Counted from the stretch's first letter, positions 35,983 through 47,705 are shown. The stretch: 64,000 nucleotides of DNA from Nakamurella panacisegetis (GCF_900104535.1 NZ_LT629710.1:3569501-3633500), one strand, 5' to 3'. The notes: generated by a model not told the origin, from the letters alone. Numbers and translations: made by a program.

Positions 35983-37365
35983 ATGGCAACGGACACCGCA
36001 TCAGTGGCCACGCACGACGAGGCGGCCCGACTCAGCCGGGAGATGCACACCGGTAGTTTCGTCTCGCGGCTGTCCACCGGCACCGGAGCGTTCGATGTGA
36101 TCGGACGCCGGCGCTACTACTACGTGCTCTCCGGCTTCCTGGTGGTGGCGTCGCTGCTGCTGATCATCATCAAGGGCTTCCACCTCGGCACCGACTTCGC
36201 CGGCGGGTCGAAGCTGACGTTCACCCCCACCAACTCGGTGTCGGTCGCCCAGGTGACCGAGGTGCTGGACAAGACCTACGGCAACGGCGTGGTGGAGAAG
36301 GTCCAGACGCTGGGCGGCAAGACGCTCCAAGCCACGATGACCTCGCTGAGCGAACCGCAGATCGCGGCGGGTAAGAGTGCGCTGACGAAGGCGTTCAACC
36401 TCCCGGCGTCGTCCGTCTCGGGCTCGGAGGTCTCGTCGACCTGGGGTTCGCAGATCTCGGATCGGGCCATCCTGGCCGTGGTCATCTTCTTCATCGCCGT
36501 CGGCATCTTCATCTGGGTCCGGTACGAGAAGCGAGTGGCGGCCGGGGCCCTGGTCTCGGTGCTGCACGACGTCATCGTCACCTCCGGGATCTACTCGCTG
36601 GCCGGGTTCGAGGTCACCCCGGCGACGGTCATCGGCATGCTGACCATCCTCGGATTCTCGCTGTACGACACCGTGGTGGTCTACGACAAGGTCCAGGAGA
36701 ATGCCAAGGGCATGACCTCGCTGCTGCGGCGTACCTACCCGGAGACGGCCAACCTGGCCGTCAACCAGACGCTGATGCGCTCGCTGAACACGTCGCTGAT
36801 CGCCCTCCTGCCGGTGGTCGGACTGCTCGTCGCCGGTGTGGCCGTGCTTGGCGGCGGCACGCTCAAGGACCTCGCGCTGGTCCTGCTGGTCGGCATGCTG
36901 GTCGGGGCCTACTCGTCGATCTTCGTGGCGGTACCGGTGGCCGTTGACCTCAAGATGCGAGAGATCACCATCCGGAACCACACCGCGCGCGTGCTCGCCA
37001 AGCGCAAGCAGGACGGCACCATCGTCGACGCCGACGGTGACCCGGTCGGGGTCAAGACGGCCGACGGCACCGTCCGCCACGTCAGCGCCCCGGTCAAGGT
37101 GACTCCGGTTACGGTCGGCATGAAGGCCAGTGCCGCGCCGCGGCCCGGCGTCAAGCCGCAGCGTCCCGCGCGACCGGCCTCGACCAAGATGGTCAACGGG
37201 AAGCCCGTCGTCGAGAAGGCCGCTCCGACCACCGCTGCCACCGAAGAGCCGGCTCCGAGTTCCATCGCCGAGTTGGCCTCCCAGGCGGTCAACCGCCCCC
37301 AGCCGACGGCCAAGCCGAAGCCGGGAAGCAAAGCGGCCCGCCCCACCGGCAAACGTGGCCGCTGA
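35983..37365 (+). CDS. secF: SecF, protein translocase subunit
   Basis: Partner of SecD, 460 residues. The N-terminal helix (YYYVLSGFLVVASLLLIIIK), the GTDFAGGSKL motif, and five more helices with VIGMLTILGFSLYDTVVVYD are all present. After about residue 325 a long basic, Ala/Pro/Lys-rich cytoplasmic tail extends well beyond the E. coli protein. It starts 1 nt after the secD stop, and apt begins inside its last codons. Confidence 0.95.
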   Translation: MATDTASVATHDEAARLSREMHTGSFVSRLSTGTGAFDVIGRRRYYYVLSGFLVVASLLLIIIKGFHLGTDFAGGSKLTFTPTNSVSVAQVTEVLDKTYGNGVVEKVQTLGGKTLQATMTSLSEPQIAAGKSALTKAFNLPASSVSGSEVSSTWGSQISDRAILAVVIFFIAVGIFIWVRYEKRVAAGALVSVLHDVIVTSGIYSLAGFEVTPATVIGMLTILGFSLYDTVVVYDKVQENAKGMTSLLRRTYPETANLAVNQTLMRSLNTSLIALLPVVGLLVAGVAVLGGGTLKDLALVLLVGMLVGAYSSIFVAVPVAVDLKMREITIRNHTARVLAKRKQDGTIVDADGDPVGVKTADGTVRHVSAPVKVTPVTVGMKASAAPRPGVKPQRPARPASTKMVNGKPVVEKAAPTTAATEEPAPSSIAELASQAVNRPQPTAKPKPGSKAARPTGKRGR

Positions 37366-37912
37366 CCTCACCGGTCCCTCCGGCGAGCCTTCGGCCCGGG
37401 CCGGGGCGGCCATCGATCGTCTGACGCGCGTCGCGCCGGACTTCCCCGTCCCGGGGGTGCTGTTTCGCGACCTCACACCGGTGCTGGCCGATGCCGACAG
37501 CCTGCGGCTGATCGGAGTGGCCCTCGCCGTCGGTTTCGGGCCGTTCGACGTGGTGGCCGGGCTGGAATCCCGGGGCTTCCTGCTCGGCACGGCGGTCGCC
37601 ATGGCTGCCGGTACCGGGGTCCTGGCCATCCGCAAGCCGGGCAAGCTGCCCGGCGACATCCTGTCCGAGGAATTCGACCTCGAATACGGGACGGCGACGC
37701 TGGAGCTCAACCCGTCCGATGTCGCCGACGGTGCCCGCGTGCTGGTGGTCGACGACGTGTTGGCCACCGGCGGGACGGCGGCGGCGGCCTGCCGGTTGCT
37801 GCGCCGGGCCGGAGCCGCCCCGATCGGCGTTTCGGTGGCCATCGAGTTGGGCGCCCTTGGTGGCCGCGCGCAACTGGGCGACGTTCCGATTCGAGCGCTT
37901 CGTCTCTACTGA
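37355..37912 (+). CDS. apt: Adenine phosphoribosyltransferase
   Basis: Salvages adenine to AMP with PRPP. 185 residues. The PRPP motif is VLVVDDVLATGGTAAA near residue 122, and FPVPGVLFRDLTPVL and GLESRGFLLG are the adenine-specific segments. GTG 37355 (VAADLTGPSG) overlaps secF by 11 nt. The secDF-apt-rel order is widely conserved in actinobacteria and links purine salvage to the stringent response. Confidence 0.94.
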   Translation: MAADLTGPSGEPSARAGAAIDRLTRVAPDFPVPGVLFRDLTPVLADADSLRLIGVALAVGFGPFDVVAGLESRGFLLGTAVAMAAGTGVLAIRKPGKLPGDILSEEFDLEYGTATLELNPSDVADGARVLVVDDVLATGGTAAAACRLLRRAGAAPIGVSVAIELGALGGRAQLGDVPIRALRLY

Positions 37913-38026
37913 CCCCATCGGCCCGATCGGCGCACAGCCGCGGAGGGAAGGTCCGGTCAGGTCACGGCGTTAAACTTCGCAGGGATCGGTCCAGGCCGGC
38001 CATCAGGTGGTGCGGAAGGGGTGTTG

Positions 38027-40456
<2,430 letters not shown>

Positions 40457-40546
40457 TCCTTCGCTCCGCGGCGTTCGACCGGTCACTCTGACCCTCCGTC
40501 GTCGCATCGTCATCCGGCGTCGGCCGCTGCGCGCGGATCCTCGTTG

Positions 40547-40660
40547 GGCGTGGGTCAACGTGCTCGGCGTGGGTCAACGTGCTCGGCGTGGGTCAACGTG
40601 CTCGGCGTGGGTCAACGTGCTCGGCGTGGGTCAACTTCGCGGGCGTGGATCAACTTCGTC
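40547..40660. repeat. 19-bp tandem repeat, six units
   Basis: Unit ggcgtgggtcaacgtgctc is perfect four times (40547-40622), followed by two diverged copies (40623-40641, 40642-40660) in which the GTCAAC or ATCAAC core is kept. It lies 90 nt after the rel stop, between convergent genes. Confidence 0.85.
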
Positions 40661-40723
40661 GTCCTGGGACGGGTGGGACAGGAGTGGTCGATTTCGTCCA
40701 TGCGTGAGAAGTTGATCCACGCC
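40642..40723. repeat. 16-bp perfect inverted repeat linked to the tandem repeat
   Basis: GGCGTGGATCAACTTC (40642-40657), the last repeat unit, is matched exactly by its reverse complement at 40708-40723, with a 50-nt loop. The element could form a large hairpin in RNA from either strand or be a binding site. Confidence 0.75.
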
Positions 40724-40748
40724 GAACAACGGGCAGCGGACAACGGAC

Positions 40749-40778
40749 AACGCCCGGAGCCAGTGGTCTCCGGGCGTT
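40749..40778. terminator. Bidirectional hairpin terminator between rel and the PPIase gene
   Basis: AACGCCCGGAG (40749-40759) and CTCCGGGCGTT (40768-40778) form a perfect 11-bp stem with an 8-nt loop, located between the convergent stops at 40456 and 40837. Confidence 0.7.
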
Positions 40779-40789
40779 GTCGTGTCCTT

Positions 40790-40815
40790 CGGGCCAGGAC
40801 CGTGGTCCTGGCCCG
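40790..40815. terminator. Second perfect hairpin after the PPIase gene
   Basis: CGGGCCAGGAC and its complement GTCCTGGCCCG pair around a CGTG loop, starting 22 nt past the PPIase stop. Probably the terminator for that minus-strand gene; no U tract. Confidence 0.65.
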
Positions 40816-40836
40816 GTGTTCTGTGCGGTGCTCTGA

Positions 40837-41781
40837 CTACTTGGAGCTGGACGCCGAGGTGCTCGCCGTCGCGGCCGCGGCGGTCGTCGCCCCACCAGCC
40901 CCACCAGCGGCAGCCGCAGTGGCCGTCGCGCTGGAGGCGTAGCTGCCCGTGGCGGTCACGGAATCGGCCGGCACGGTCACACTGTCGATGACGGCCTTGG
41001 CGACCGGAGCGCCGTCCTGGGCGTTGTTCTTGACACCCTTGGCGGCGATGGCGTCGATCACGGCCATGCCGGCGTCGGACACCTTGCCGAAGACGGTGTA
41101 GTGCGGGGACAGGGTCGAATCCTTGTAGACGATGAAGAACTGCGAACCGTTGGTGTTCTCCCCGCTCTGCTGGTTCGCGTCATAGCTGTTGGCCATGGCG
41201 ATGGTGCCCTTGGGGTAGGTCTTCGTCTTGGTCAGCTCGTCGGCGAAGGTGTAGCCGGGTCCGCCGTTGCCGACGCCGGTCGGGTCACCGCACTGCAGGA
41301 TGTTCAGCGCCGAGTTGCCGGTCAGGCGCCAGCAGGGGGAGTTGTCGTAGAACTTCTGGGACGCCAGCGAGACGAACGAGTTGACCGTGCACGGCGCGGC
41401 GGCGCGGTCGAGCGTGATCGGCACGTCCTGGCCGTTGAGCTTGATGGTCGCGTCGACGGTGCCGGTGTTGGCCGGCGAGGTGTTGCTCGGCTTGTTGACC
41501 GTCTTGGCGGCCTTGCCCGACGTGGTGTACGTGCACGGGGTCTTCGGGGCTGACGTGGTGGCCGCGGTCTGGGTGCCGGTGGAGGTGGTGTCACTGGCGG
41601 CCGTCGAGGACTTCGGTCGAGTGGTCGCGTACCAGATGCCCCCGGCGACGACCAGGACGGTGGCGACTACCCCGATGACGATCAAACGCTGACGGCGGCC
41701 GCGTTCCCGCTCCTCGCGGCGGACGAGCTGGCGCTCAAGCTTCCGCTTGGCTGCTTCACGTCGCTGCTGGTTGCTGGGCAC
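40837..41781 (-). CDS. ppiB: Membrane-anchored cyclophilin-type peptidyl-prolyl isomerase
   Basis: 314 residues. A basic N-terminal segment, a transmembrane helix at about 32-52 (LIVIGVVATVLVVAGGIWYA), a Ser/Thr-rich tether, then a cyclophilin domain with FYDNSPCWRLTG, GSQFFIVYKDSTLSPHYTVF and a low-complexity Ala/Ser tail. It should act on secreted proteins outside the membrane. Start GTG 41781 (VPSNQQRREA) is preferred over the ATG at 41787 because GGAGG is spaced 6 nt from it. Gene order rel-ppiB-MBL-hisS matches Mycobacterium. Confidence 0.9.
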   Translation of the reverse strand: MPSNQQRREAAKRKLERQLVRREERERGRRQRLIVIGVVATVLVVAGGIWYATTRPKSSTAASDTTSTGTQTAATTSAPKTPCTYTTSGKAAKTVNKPSNTSPANTGTVDATIKLNGQDVPITLDRAAAPCTVNSFVSLASQKFYDNSPCWRLTGNSALNILQCGDPTGVGNGGPGYTFADELTKTKTYPKGTIAMANSYDANQQSGENTNGSQFFIVYKDSTLSPHYTVFGKVSDAGMAVIDAIAAKGVKNNAQDGAPVAKAVIDSVTVPADSVTATGSYASSATATAAAAGGAGGATTAAAATASTSASSSK

Positions 41782-42014
41782 TGTCATCCTCCATGAGCGT
41801 TTCAACGTCGGACCGGTCAAGGCGCAGCCGGGTCCGCTGGAGACCAGCAATGGGCCCCGGCGGGTGAGTCTAGGTGACGCTTCGACCGGGCTCCGGCGCA
41901 AACCGATGTGAACGGCCTGTGCGTGGCTGCACGGCGCGGCCCGGTCACCGGTGCCGCGACACCGCTGGACGTGCTCGATCACCGACGCCGGGGCGGTCAC
42001 GTTAGGGTTGGGCG

Positions 42015-42677
42015 GTGTTCATCGCAGGTTTTCCGGCCGGGTCGTTCCAGGCCAATTGTTACGTCATTGGTGCAGAACGGGGCGGTGACGCCCTGGTCGT
42101 GGATCCGGGAGAGGCGGCAACCGAGCGTCTGGCCGACGTGCTGCGCGAACACGACATGCGCCCGGTCGCGGTCCTGCTGACCCATGGGCACCTGGATCAC
42201 ATGGCCAGTGCCGCCCAGGTGTGCGGCGAGGCGGACATCCCGGCCTACCTGCACGACGCCGACGAGTACATGCTCGACGACCCGCTGGCCGGCCTGTCGG
42301 ACCAACTGCGCGAGGCATTGGCCGGGCTCGATCTGACCGGGTTGCGACCCGGCACCGTCAGTTCGCTGGCCGATGTGACCGAACTGCGGGTGGCCGGGCT
42401 CACCGTGCAGGTCGATCACACTCCGGGCCATACCGGCGGGTCGGTGGTCTATCGGTTCGCATCCGACGGCGACCGTCCCGAGATCCTCCTGACCGGTGAC
42501 ACGCTGTTCGCCGGGTCGGTCGGGCGTACCGATCTGCCTGGCGGGTCGAGCACGCAGTTGATGAGCTCGATCGGGCGACATCTGCTCACCCGTCCCGACG
42601 ACGCCGTTGTGCTACCCGGACACGGTCCGACCAGCACCATCGGCGACGAGCGGCGCACGAACCCGTTCCTGAACTGA
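42015..42677 (+). CDS. Glyoxalase-II-like metallo-beta-lactamase hydrolase
   Basis: 220-residue MBL-fold hydrolase of the glyoxalase II/YcbL type. The metal motif is THGHLDHMAS near residue 58, with DHTPGHTGGSVVY, LLTGDTLFAGSVGRTD and LPGHGPTSTIGDE supplying the other ligands and the GRTD signature. It is one domain, lacking the glyoxalase II C-terminal helices. GTG 42015 is the first start; no strong RBS, so a leaderless message is possible. Conserved neighbour of hisS. Confidence 0.88.
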   Translation: MFIAGFPAGSFQANCYVIGAERGGDALVVDPGEAATERLADVLREHDMRPVAVLLTHGHLDHMASAAQVCGEADIPAYLHDADEYMLDDPLAGLSDQLREALAGLDLTGLRPGTVSSLADVTELRVAGLTVQVDHTPGHTGGSVVYRFASDGDRPEILLTGDTLFAGSVGRTDLPGGSSTQLMSSIGRHLLTRPDDAVVLPGHGPTSTIGDERRTNPFLN

Positions 42678-42726
42678 CTCTCGATCACCAACCCCGGCCA
42701 CACCACGAGTGCGGCGGAGATGACGG

Positions 42727-44010
42727 ATGACCCCCATGGCTGGCAAGAACAACACCATCAGCGCGCCCAAGGGCGTTCCGGACTACGTGCCGCCGCAATC
42801 GCGGACGTTCGTCGCGGTGCGCGACACCCTGGTCGCAGCGGCCGACCGAGCCGGCTACTCGCCGATCGAACTGCCGGTGTTCGAGGACACCGCGCTGTTC
42901 ACCCGCGGCGTCGGCGAATCCAGCGACGTGGTGTCGAAGGAGATGTACACCTTCACCGATCGCGGCGACCGGTCGATCACCCTTCGGCCCGAGGGCACGG
43001 CCGGCGTCATGCGGGCCGTCATCGAGCACGGGCTGGACCGCGGCGCGCTTCCGGTCAAGCTGGTCTACGAAGGGCCCTTCTTCCGCTCCGAGGCCCCGCA
43101 GGCCGGTCGGTACCGGCAGTTCCACCAGGTCGGGATCGAGGCGATCGGATCGGACGATCCGGCCCTTGACGCCGAGGTGATCGCCGTCGGCCACGAGGCC
43201 TACCGGGCCATCGGGCTGACCGGCTACCGGCTGGAGCTGACCTCACTCGGCGACCAGAACGACCGCCCGGCGTACCGGGAGAAGCTGCAGGCGTTCCTGG
43301 CCGCCCTGCCGCTGGACGACGCGACCCGGGAGCGCGCGAGGATCAATCCGCTTCGGGTCCTGGACGACAAGCGGCCCGCCGTGCAGGCCATGCTGGCCGA
43401 TGCGCCCCTGATGCTGGACAACCTGTCCGCGGAGTCCTCCGAGCACTTCACCGAGGTACTGGCCATCCTGGACCGCCTCGACGTCCCGTATGTCATCAAC
43501 CCCCGGATGGTCCGCGGCCTCGACTACTACACCCGCACCACGTTCGAGTTCGTGCACCCGAAGCTGGGGGCCCAGTCCGGGCTGGGTGGCGGCGGCCGGT
43601 ATGACGGGTTGATGGCCGAACTGGGCGGGCAACCGCTGTCCGGCATCGGGTTCGGCCTCGGCGTCGATCGCACCGTGCTGGCCGCCGCGGCCGAGGGACT
43701 CGCGGTGGGGCCGACCGCCCGGTGCGAGGTCTACGGAGTGCCGATGGGACAGGCGGCGTCACGCGAGCTGGCCGTCATCGCCGGTCGTCTGCGGGGGGCC
43801 GGGATCCGGGTGGACCGCTCCTACGGCGGACGCGGGCTGAAGGTCGCCTTGAAGTCGGCCGACTCCTCCGGCGCCCGGGTGGCGCTCGTCCTGGGTGAGC
43901 GGGACCTGGAGCAGGGCACCGTGATGGTCAAGGACCTGCTGTCCGGTGACCAGAGGCCGGTCGCGCTGGCCGAGGTGGAGTCGGCCGTGGCGGCAATCCT
44001 GGCCGGGTGA
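42727..44010 (+). CDS. hisS: Histidyl-tRNA synthetase
   Basis: Class II synthetase charging tRNA-His, 427 residues. Motif 1 region [17 protein letters not shown], motif 2 [13 protein letters not shown], the histidine-A motif RGLDYYTRT and motif 3 [10 protein letters not shown] are present, with an anticodon-binding domain at the C-terminus. ATG 42727 lies 7 nt after GGAG; a second in-frame ATG is at 42736. Confidence 0.97.
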   Translation: MTPMAGKNNTISAPKGVPDYVPPQSRTFVAVRDTLVAAADRAGYSPIELPVFEDTALFTRGVGESSDVVSKEMYTFTDRGDRSITLRPEGTAGVMRAVIEHGLDRGALPVKLVYEGPFFRSEAPQAGRYRQFHQVGIEAIGSDDPALDAEVIAVGHEAYRAIGLTGYRLELTSLGDQNDRPAYREKLQAFLAALPLDDATRERARINPLRVLDDKRPAVQAMLADAPLMLDNLSAESSEHFTEVLAILDRLDVPYVINPRMVRGLDYYTRTTFEFVHPKLGAQSGLGGGGRYDGLMAELGGQPLSGIGFGLGVDRTVLAAAAEGLAVGPTARCEVYGVPMGQAASRELAVIAGRLRGAGIRVDRSYGGRGLKVALKSADSSGARVALVLGERDLEQGTVMVKDLLSGDQRPVALAEVESAVAAILAG

Positions 44011-44017
44011 GTCCGGC

Positions 44018-44767
44018 CTACCGCGCGACCAGGTAGTCGGCGCCGCCGACGTACACGGTGTGCCCGGTCGCGTGGTCGGCGCGGACCGCCGCGGCGACCT
44101 GCGTCGCGAACTCCTCCAGCGTCGGGATCTCGCCGGCCTGGTCACGGCGGGCGGCGACGACACCGGGGTGGGCGCGGTCGAGGAGCGTCACGGTGATGGT
44201 CCCGGCGATCATGTCGCCGGAGACCACGATCAGGTCGATGCCCAGCGCCGTCAGTTCCGGGATCATCGCCCGAAGAGCGTCCTCGCCGGCCCGCTTGCTG
44301 GCCGCGACCGCCTCGTAGGCCTCGATGCCTGGCTGTCGGCCGTGAAAGTGCGCCTGATGACTGGTGACGAACACGACCCGCGACCCGGACGGCATCAGCG
44401 GCAGCGCGGCTCGAACCAGGTCGACCTGGGCATCGCGGTTCAGGCGGAGGGCGTAGCCCGCGTCGGCCCCGCGTTCCATCCCGCCGGAAGCATTCAGCAC
44501 CAACACATCCAACCGGCCCCAGGTCGCCTTGATCTGCTCGACCATGGCCGTCACCGACGCCGCGTCGGTGACGTCGGCGCGAACCGCGACCGCCTCACCG
44601 CCGGCCGCCGCGATCTCGGCCACCACGTTCTCCGCCCGCTTGGCCTTGTCCCGGTAGTTGATCACCGTGCGCGCGCCCAGCTCACGGCTGACGATGCGGG
44701 CCGTCTCGGCCCCGATGCCGCGCGAGGAACCGGTGATCAGGACGACGGGGCGGGACTGGACAGGCAA
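44018..44767 (-). CDS. Short-chain dehydrogenase/reductase with atypical active site
   Basis: 249-residue SDR. The cofactor loop is VVLITGSSRGIGAET and VLVLNASGG replaces the usual NNAG. At the catalytic site AASK is present, but the position normally held by Tyr in YxxxK is Val (YEAVAASK), with a Tyr three residues earlier. A similar arrangement occurs in some actinobacterial SDRs, as I recall. The start is a probable TTG at 44767, with GAGGA 6-7 nt upstream; no ATG or GTG fits. Substrate unknown. Confidence 0.82.
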   Translation of the reverse strand: MPVQSRPVVLITGSSRGIGAETARIVSRELGARTVINYRDKAKRAENVVAEIAAAGGEAVAVRADVTDAASVTAMVEQIKATWGRLDVLVLNASGGMERGADAGYALRLNRDAQVDLVRAALPLMPSGSRVVFVTSHQAHFHGRQPGIEAYEAVAASKRAGEDALRAMIPELTALGIDLIVVSGDMIAGTITVTLLDRAHPGVVAARRDQAGEIPTLEEFATQVAAAVRADHATGHTVYVGGADYLVAR

Positions 44768-44941
44768 GGGACATCCTCGGGCTGGGGGACAGGCAACCTT
44801 TCGAGTCCACCACCCGCCCGCCTCGACGGCCAAACCAGCGGGCTGTGACCTTGCCCGCCCGTCCGGCCGGGGACCACGACATGCGGCCGGGCCGGTTCCG
44901 TCGCGTCCGCGTCGTCGAGTGGCACGGCCGTTGCACTGCAC

Positions 44942-44957
44942 TCAAACATGTGTTCGA
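44942..44957 (+). promoter_or_regulatory. SOS (LexA) box before the radical SAM gene
   Basis: TCAAACATGTGTTCGA matches the mycobacterial LexA consensus TCGAACNNNNGTTCGA at 11 of 12 defined bases. It ends 8 nt before the proposed ATG, so LexA bound here would block the promoter or start site. Confidence 0.65.
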
Positions 44958-44965
44958 ATACTGTC

Positions 44966-46018
44966 ATGCGGTGGGACAGGCAGGCGTTGGCGATCGAGGA
45001 CGGCGAGGCGCTGCCCGGTCTCGGCCGGCTGGCCGGCCTGGTCCGGTCGGTCCGCACTCCGGAGTTCGCCGGGGTCACCTTCCACGAGGTCAACTCGAAG
45101 TCGGCGCTGAACCGGATCGGGGCGAAGTCACCGATGCCGTTCCCCTGGTCCGTCAATCCCTATCGCGGCTGCACGCACGGCTGCGTGTACTGCTTCGCCC
45201 GCGGCACCCATTCCTACCTGGAGTTCGACACCGGCCACGACTTCGACACCCAGATCGTCGTCAAGATCAACATCGCGGAGGTGTTGCGCCGGGAGCTGGC
45301 CCGTCCTGGTTGGCTCCGGGAGCATGTCGCGATGGGTACGAACACCGACCCGTACCAGCGGGCCGAGGGCCGCTACCAACTGATGCCCGGGGTCGTCCGG
45401 GCCCTGGCCGGCAGTGGTACCCCGTTCTCGATCCTGACCAAGGGAACTGTGCTGTCGCGGGACCTGCCCCTGCTGGCTGCCCTGCAGGAGGATGTGCCGG
45501 TGGGGTTGGGAGTTTCGCTCGCGCTGCTGGATCCGGACTTGCAGGCTCGGCTGGAACCGGGCACCCCGAGCCCGAAGGCCCGGCTGGATCTGATCCGCCG
45601 GATCACCGGGGCCGGACTGCCGTGCGGGGTGCTGGTCGCGCCGGTGCTGCCTCATCTCACCGACCGTCCCGAGCAGTTGCGGGAATTGGTCGGGCAGCTC
45701 AAGCAGGCCGGCGTGACCGGAGTCAGCGCGGTGACGCTGCACCTGCGCCCAGGCGCCCGGGAGTGGTTCTTCCCGTGGCTGGCGCGCGTGCACCCCGAAC
45801 TGGTCGGTGTCTACGAGCGGTTGTACGCCCGGGGGGCCAACGCCGCATCCGACTACCGCCGGATGCTCTCGGCCCGGTTCGCCGGGATCCGAGAGGAGTT
45901 CGGCCTCGGCTCGCAGGATCCGCCGGGCACCCGTGGGATTCCTGGGGCGACAGACGCCTCGTTCCCGGCCGGGAGCATGCCGACGCCCCGGGAACCCGAA
46001 CAGGAAACCCTGTTCTGA
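44966..46018 (+). CDS. Rv2578c-family radical SAM protein (SplB-like)
   Basis: 350 residues. The radical SAM cluster motif is YRGCTHGCVYCFARGTH near residue 66, with later blocks MGTNTDPYQRAEGRYQLMP and FSILTKGTVLSRDL typical of the Rv2578c/PA0069 family related to spore photoproduct lyase-like proteins. Start ATG 44966 (MRWDRQAL) is just after an SOS box and probably leaderless. The SOS box suggests a role in the DNA-damage response. Reaction not established. Confidence 0.85.
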   Translation: MRWDRQALAIEDGEALPGLGRLAGLVRSVRTPEFAGVTFHEVNSKSALNRIGAKSPMPFPWSVNPYRGCTHGCVYCFARGTHSYLEFDTGHDFDTQIVVKINIAEVLRRELARPGWLREHVAMGTNTDPYQRAEGRYQLMPGVVRALAGSGTPFSILTKGTVLSRDLPLLAALQEDVPVGLGVSLALLDPDLQARLEPGTPSPKARLDLIRRITGAGLPCGVLVAPVLPHLTDRPEQLRELVGQLKQAGVTGVSAVTLHLRPGAREWFFPWLARVHPELVGVYERLYARGANAASDYRRMLSARFAGIREEFGLGSQDPPGTRGIPGATDASFPAGSMPTPREPEQETLF

Positions 46019-46042
46019 GCCCCGGGGCGTCCAGAACGACTG

Positions 46043-46498
46043 TTACAGGTCGAACTCGGTCGGCGAGATCCCGACGGCGAAGCAGGCCTCCTTGACGGCC
46101 TTGCGCTCGTGCTCGTCGAAGTTGCCGTCGGCGCCGCCGATGATGATGCCGATCTGGATGACGGCGCGCGCCTGGTCCGGCTTCGACTTCAGCTTCCCGA
46201 TGGTGGCGATCGCCTCGACCTTCCCGAAGTCGTAGTCGCGGGTCAACTTGTCGCAGTAGAAGTTGAACTTCTCCTGCAGATCGGCCGGCGGGAAGATCGA
46301 CAGCACGTCGTTGGCCACGATCAATCCGGCCGTCTTCTGACGCTCCGAGGGATCGATGGTGCCGTCCGCGGCGGCGATCAGTGCGCAGATGGCCATGCTG
46401 CCGGCAGCGAATTCCTTGTTCTTGAACTGCCCGGTCTTCAGCTTGAGCTGGGCGTTCATGTCCGCCGTCTTGGTCTTGAGCGAATCCCAGAATGCCAT
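46043..46498 (-). CDS. TerB-like (tellurite resistance family) protein
   Basis: 151-residue all-helical cytoplasmic protein. The pattern AICALIAAADGTIDPSERQK and GIIIGGADGNFDEHERKAV is the duplicated D-G-x-(I/F)-x-x-x-E-R metal-binding helix signature of TerB. Start ATG 46498 has GGAGGAACTTCG upstream, a strong RBS. No other ter genes are nearby, so a role in tellurite resistance should not be assumed; stress signalling is as likely. Confidence 0.85.
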   Translation of the reverse strand: MAFWDSLKTKTADMNAQLKLKTGQFKNKEFAAGSMAICALIAAADGTIDPSERQKTAGLIVANDVLSIFPPADLQEKFNFYCDKLTRDYDFGKVEAIATIGKLKSKPDQARAVIQIGIIIGGADGNFDEHERKAVKEACFAVGISPTEFDL

Positions 46499-46636
46499 CG
46501 AAGTTCCTCCACAGGTATGGACAGCTTGCGTGCCCCCGCCGCGTCGACGGTGCACTCGGTCAACGGCCGGTCGGCTCGATCAGTTCCTGACGCCGGCCGG
46601 TCCAACCTATGGGATCGGCGCCGGGCCCGCCGGTGA

Positions 46637-47686
46637 TCAGTAGAACTCGGCCGGGTCGACCACGTTGCGGAGCGGCCGGCCGTCGAGGAACGCCCGCAGG
46701 TTGGCGGCGAACAGCTCGGCGATCCGCTCGTCCTCCTTGTCGTTCAACGCGGCCGTGTGCGGGGCGATCACCACATTGGGCAGCGTCCACAGCGGAGAAT
46801 CCGCGGGCAACGGTTCCACCGCCGTGACGTCCAGGTAGGCCGAATGCAGCCGGCCGTCGGACAGGCCGTCGATCAGGGCCGGTTCGTCGATGACGGTGCC
46901 GCGGCCGACGTTGACGATGACGGCACCGGGCTTGGTCGCCGCGATGAGCTCGGCGTCGTACAGACCGGAGGTGCTGTCGGTGCCGGGCAAGGTGAAGACG
47001 ATGGCGTCCGCCCGGGCCACCAGCTCCGGCAGCGCGGAATCGGTGTGCACCTCGTCGACGAAGTCGACCGCCGCCGGCGTGCGCTTGACCCCGAGCACCG
47101 TCGCGCCGAGGCCCTTGAGCAGCTTGGCCGTCTGCTGGCCGATTCCCCCCAGCCCGACCACGAGGACCGTCTGCTCACCGACCTGACGCATGGCCCAGCG
47201 CGCCGGCCACTCCCGGGCCGCCTTCAGCTGCTGCAGGCGGGGCAGGTCCTTGGCCCCGGCCAGGACGCCGAAGAGCGCGAACTCGGCCAGGGTGGCGCCG
47301 TGCACGCCGGCCGAGGTGGTGAACGTGACCCGCGCGAGGTCGGCATCGGACAGGTTCGCGGCCTGCACGGTGGATCCACCGCCGGCGGCCATGGTCTGCA
47401 CCCACCGGAGTCCCGGATTCCTGGCCACGGCCGCAGCCAACAAGCGCGGGTCGACGTCCGGAATGCCGTAGAGCACATCGGCGCGGGCCAGCAGTTCCTC
47501 GAACGCCCGGGCCTGCTCCGGAGTCCGCCGGTATGCCGGATCCCCGGAATGGTCACCGGGAAATCGTTGGGGCGGAAGCAGATCGTCGTCGACGAGCAGC
47601 TCGACGCCGGGGTCGACCTCGGTGATCAGATGGCGCAGTTCGGGAGCCAACGGGGTGGCCAGGACAACCTTCAGGGCAGCAGTCAC
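46637..47686 (-). CDS. D-isomer-specific 2-hydroxyacid dehydrogenase
   Basis: 349-residue NAD(P)-dependent dehydrogenase. The Rossmann loop is LVVGLGGIGQQTAKLLK near residue 155, then VNVGRGTVIDEPAL with the catalytic Arg-region, and APHTAALNDKED holding the catalytic His. GTG 47686 is chosen: TATTGT sits 8 nt upstream as a -10, suggesting a leaderless message; an in-frame TTG at 47698 is an alternative. Substrate could be glyoxylate, phosphoglycerate-like or other 2-keto acid. Confidence 0.87.
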   Translation of the reverse strand: MTAALKVVLATPLAPELRHLITEVDPGVELLVDDDLLPPQRFPGDHSGDPAYRRTPEQARAFEELLARADVLYGIPDVDPRLLAAAVARNPGLRWVQTMAAGGGSTVQAANLSDADLARVTFTTSAGVHGATLAEFALFGVLAGAKDLPRLQQLKAAREWPARWAMRQVGEQTVLVVGLGGIGQQTAKLLKGLGATVLGVKRTPAAVDFVDEVHTDSALPELVARADAIVFTLPGTDSTSGLYDAELIAATKPGAVIVNVGRGTVIDEPALIDGLSDGRLHSAYLDVTAVEPLPADSPLWTLPNVVIAPHTAALNDKEDERIAELFAANLRAFLDGRPLRNVVDPAEFY

Positions 47687-47705
47687 AACGCTGAACAATA
47701 CGAAA

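Noticed and set aside
40457-40836. CRISPR array
   Set aside because: The 19-bp units abut each other without spacers, and no cas genes are present.
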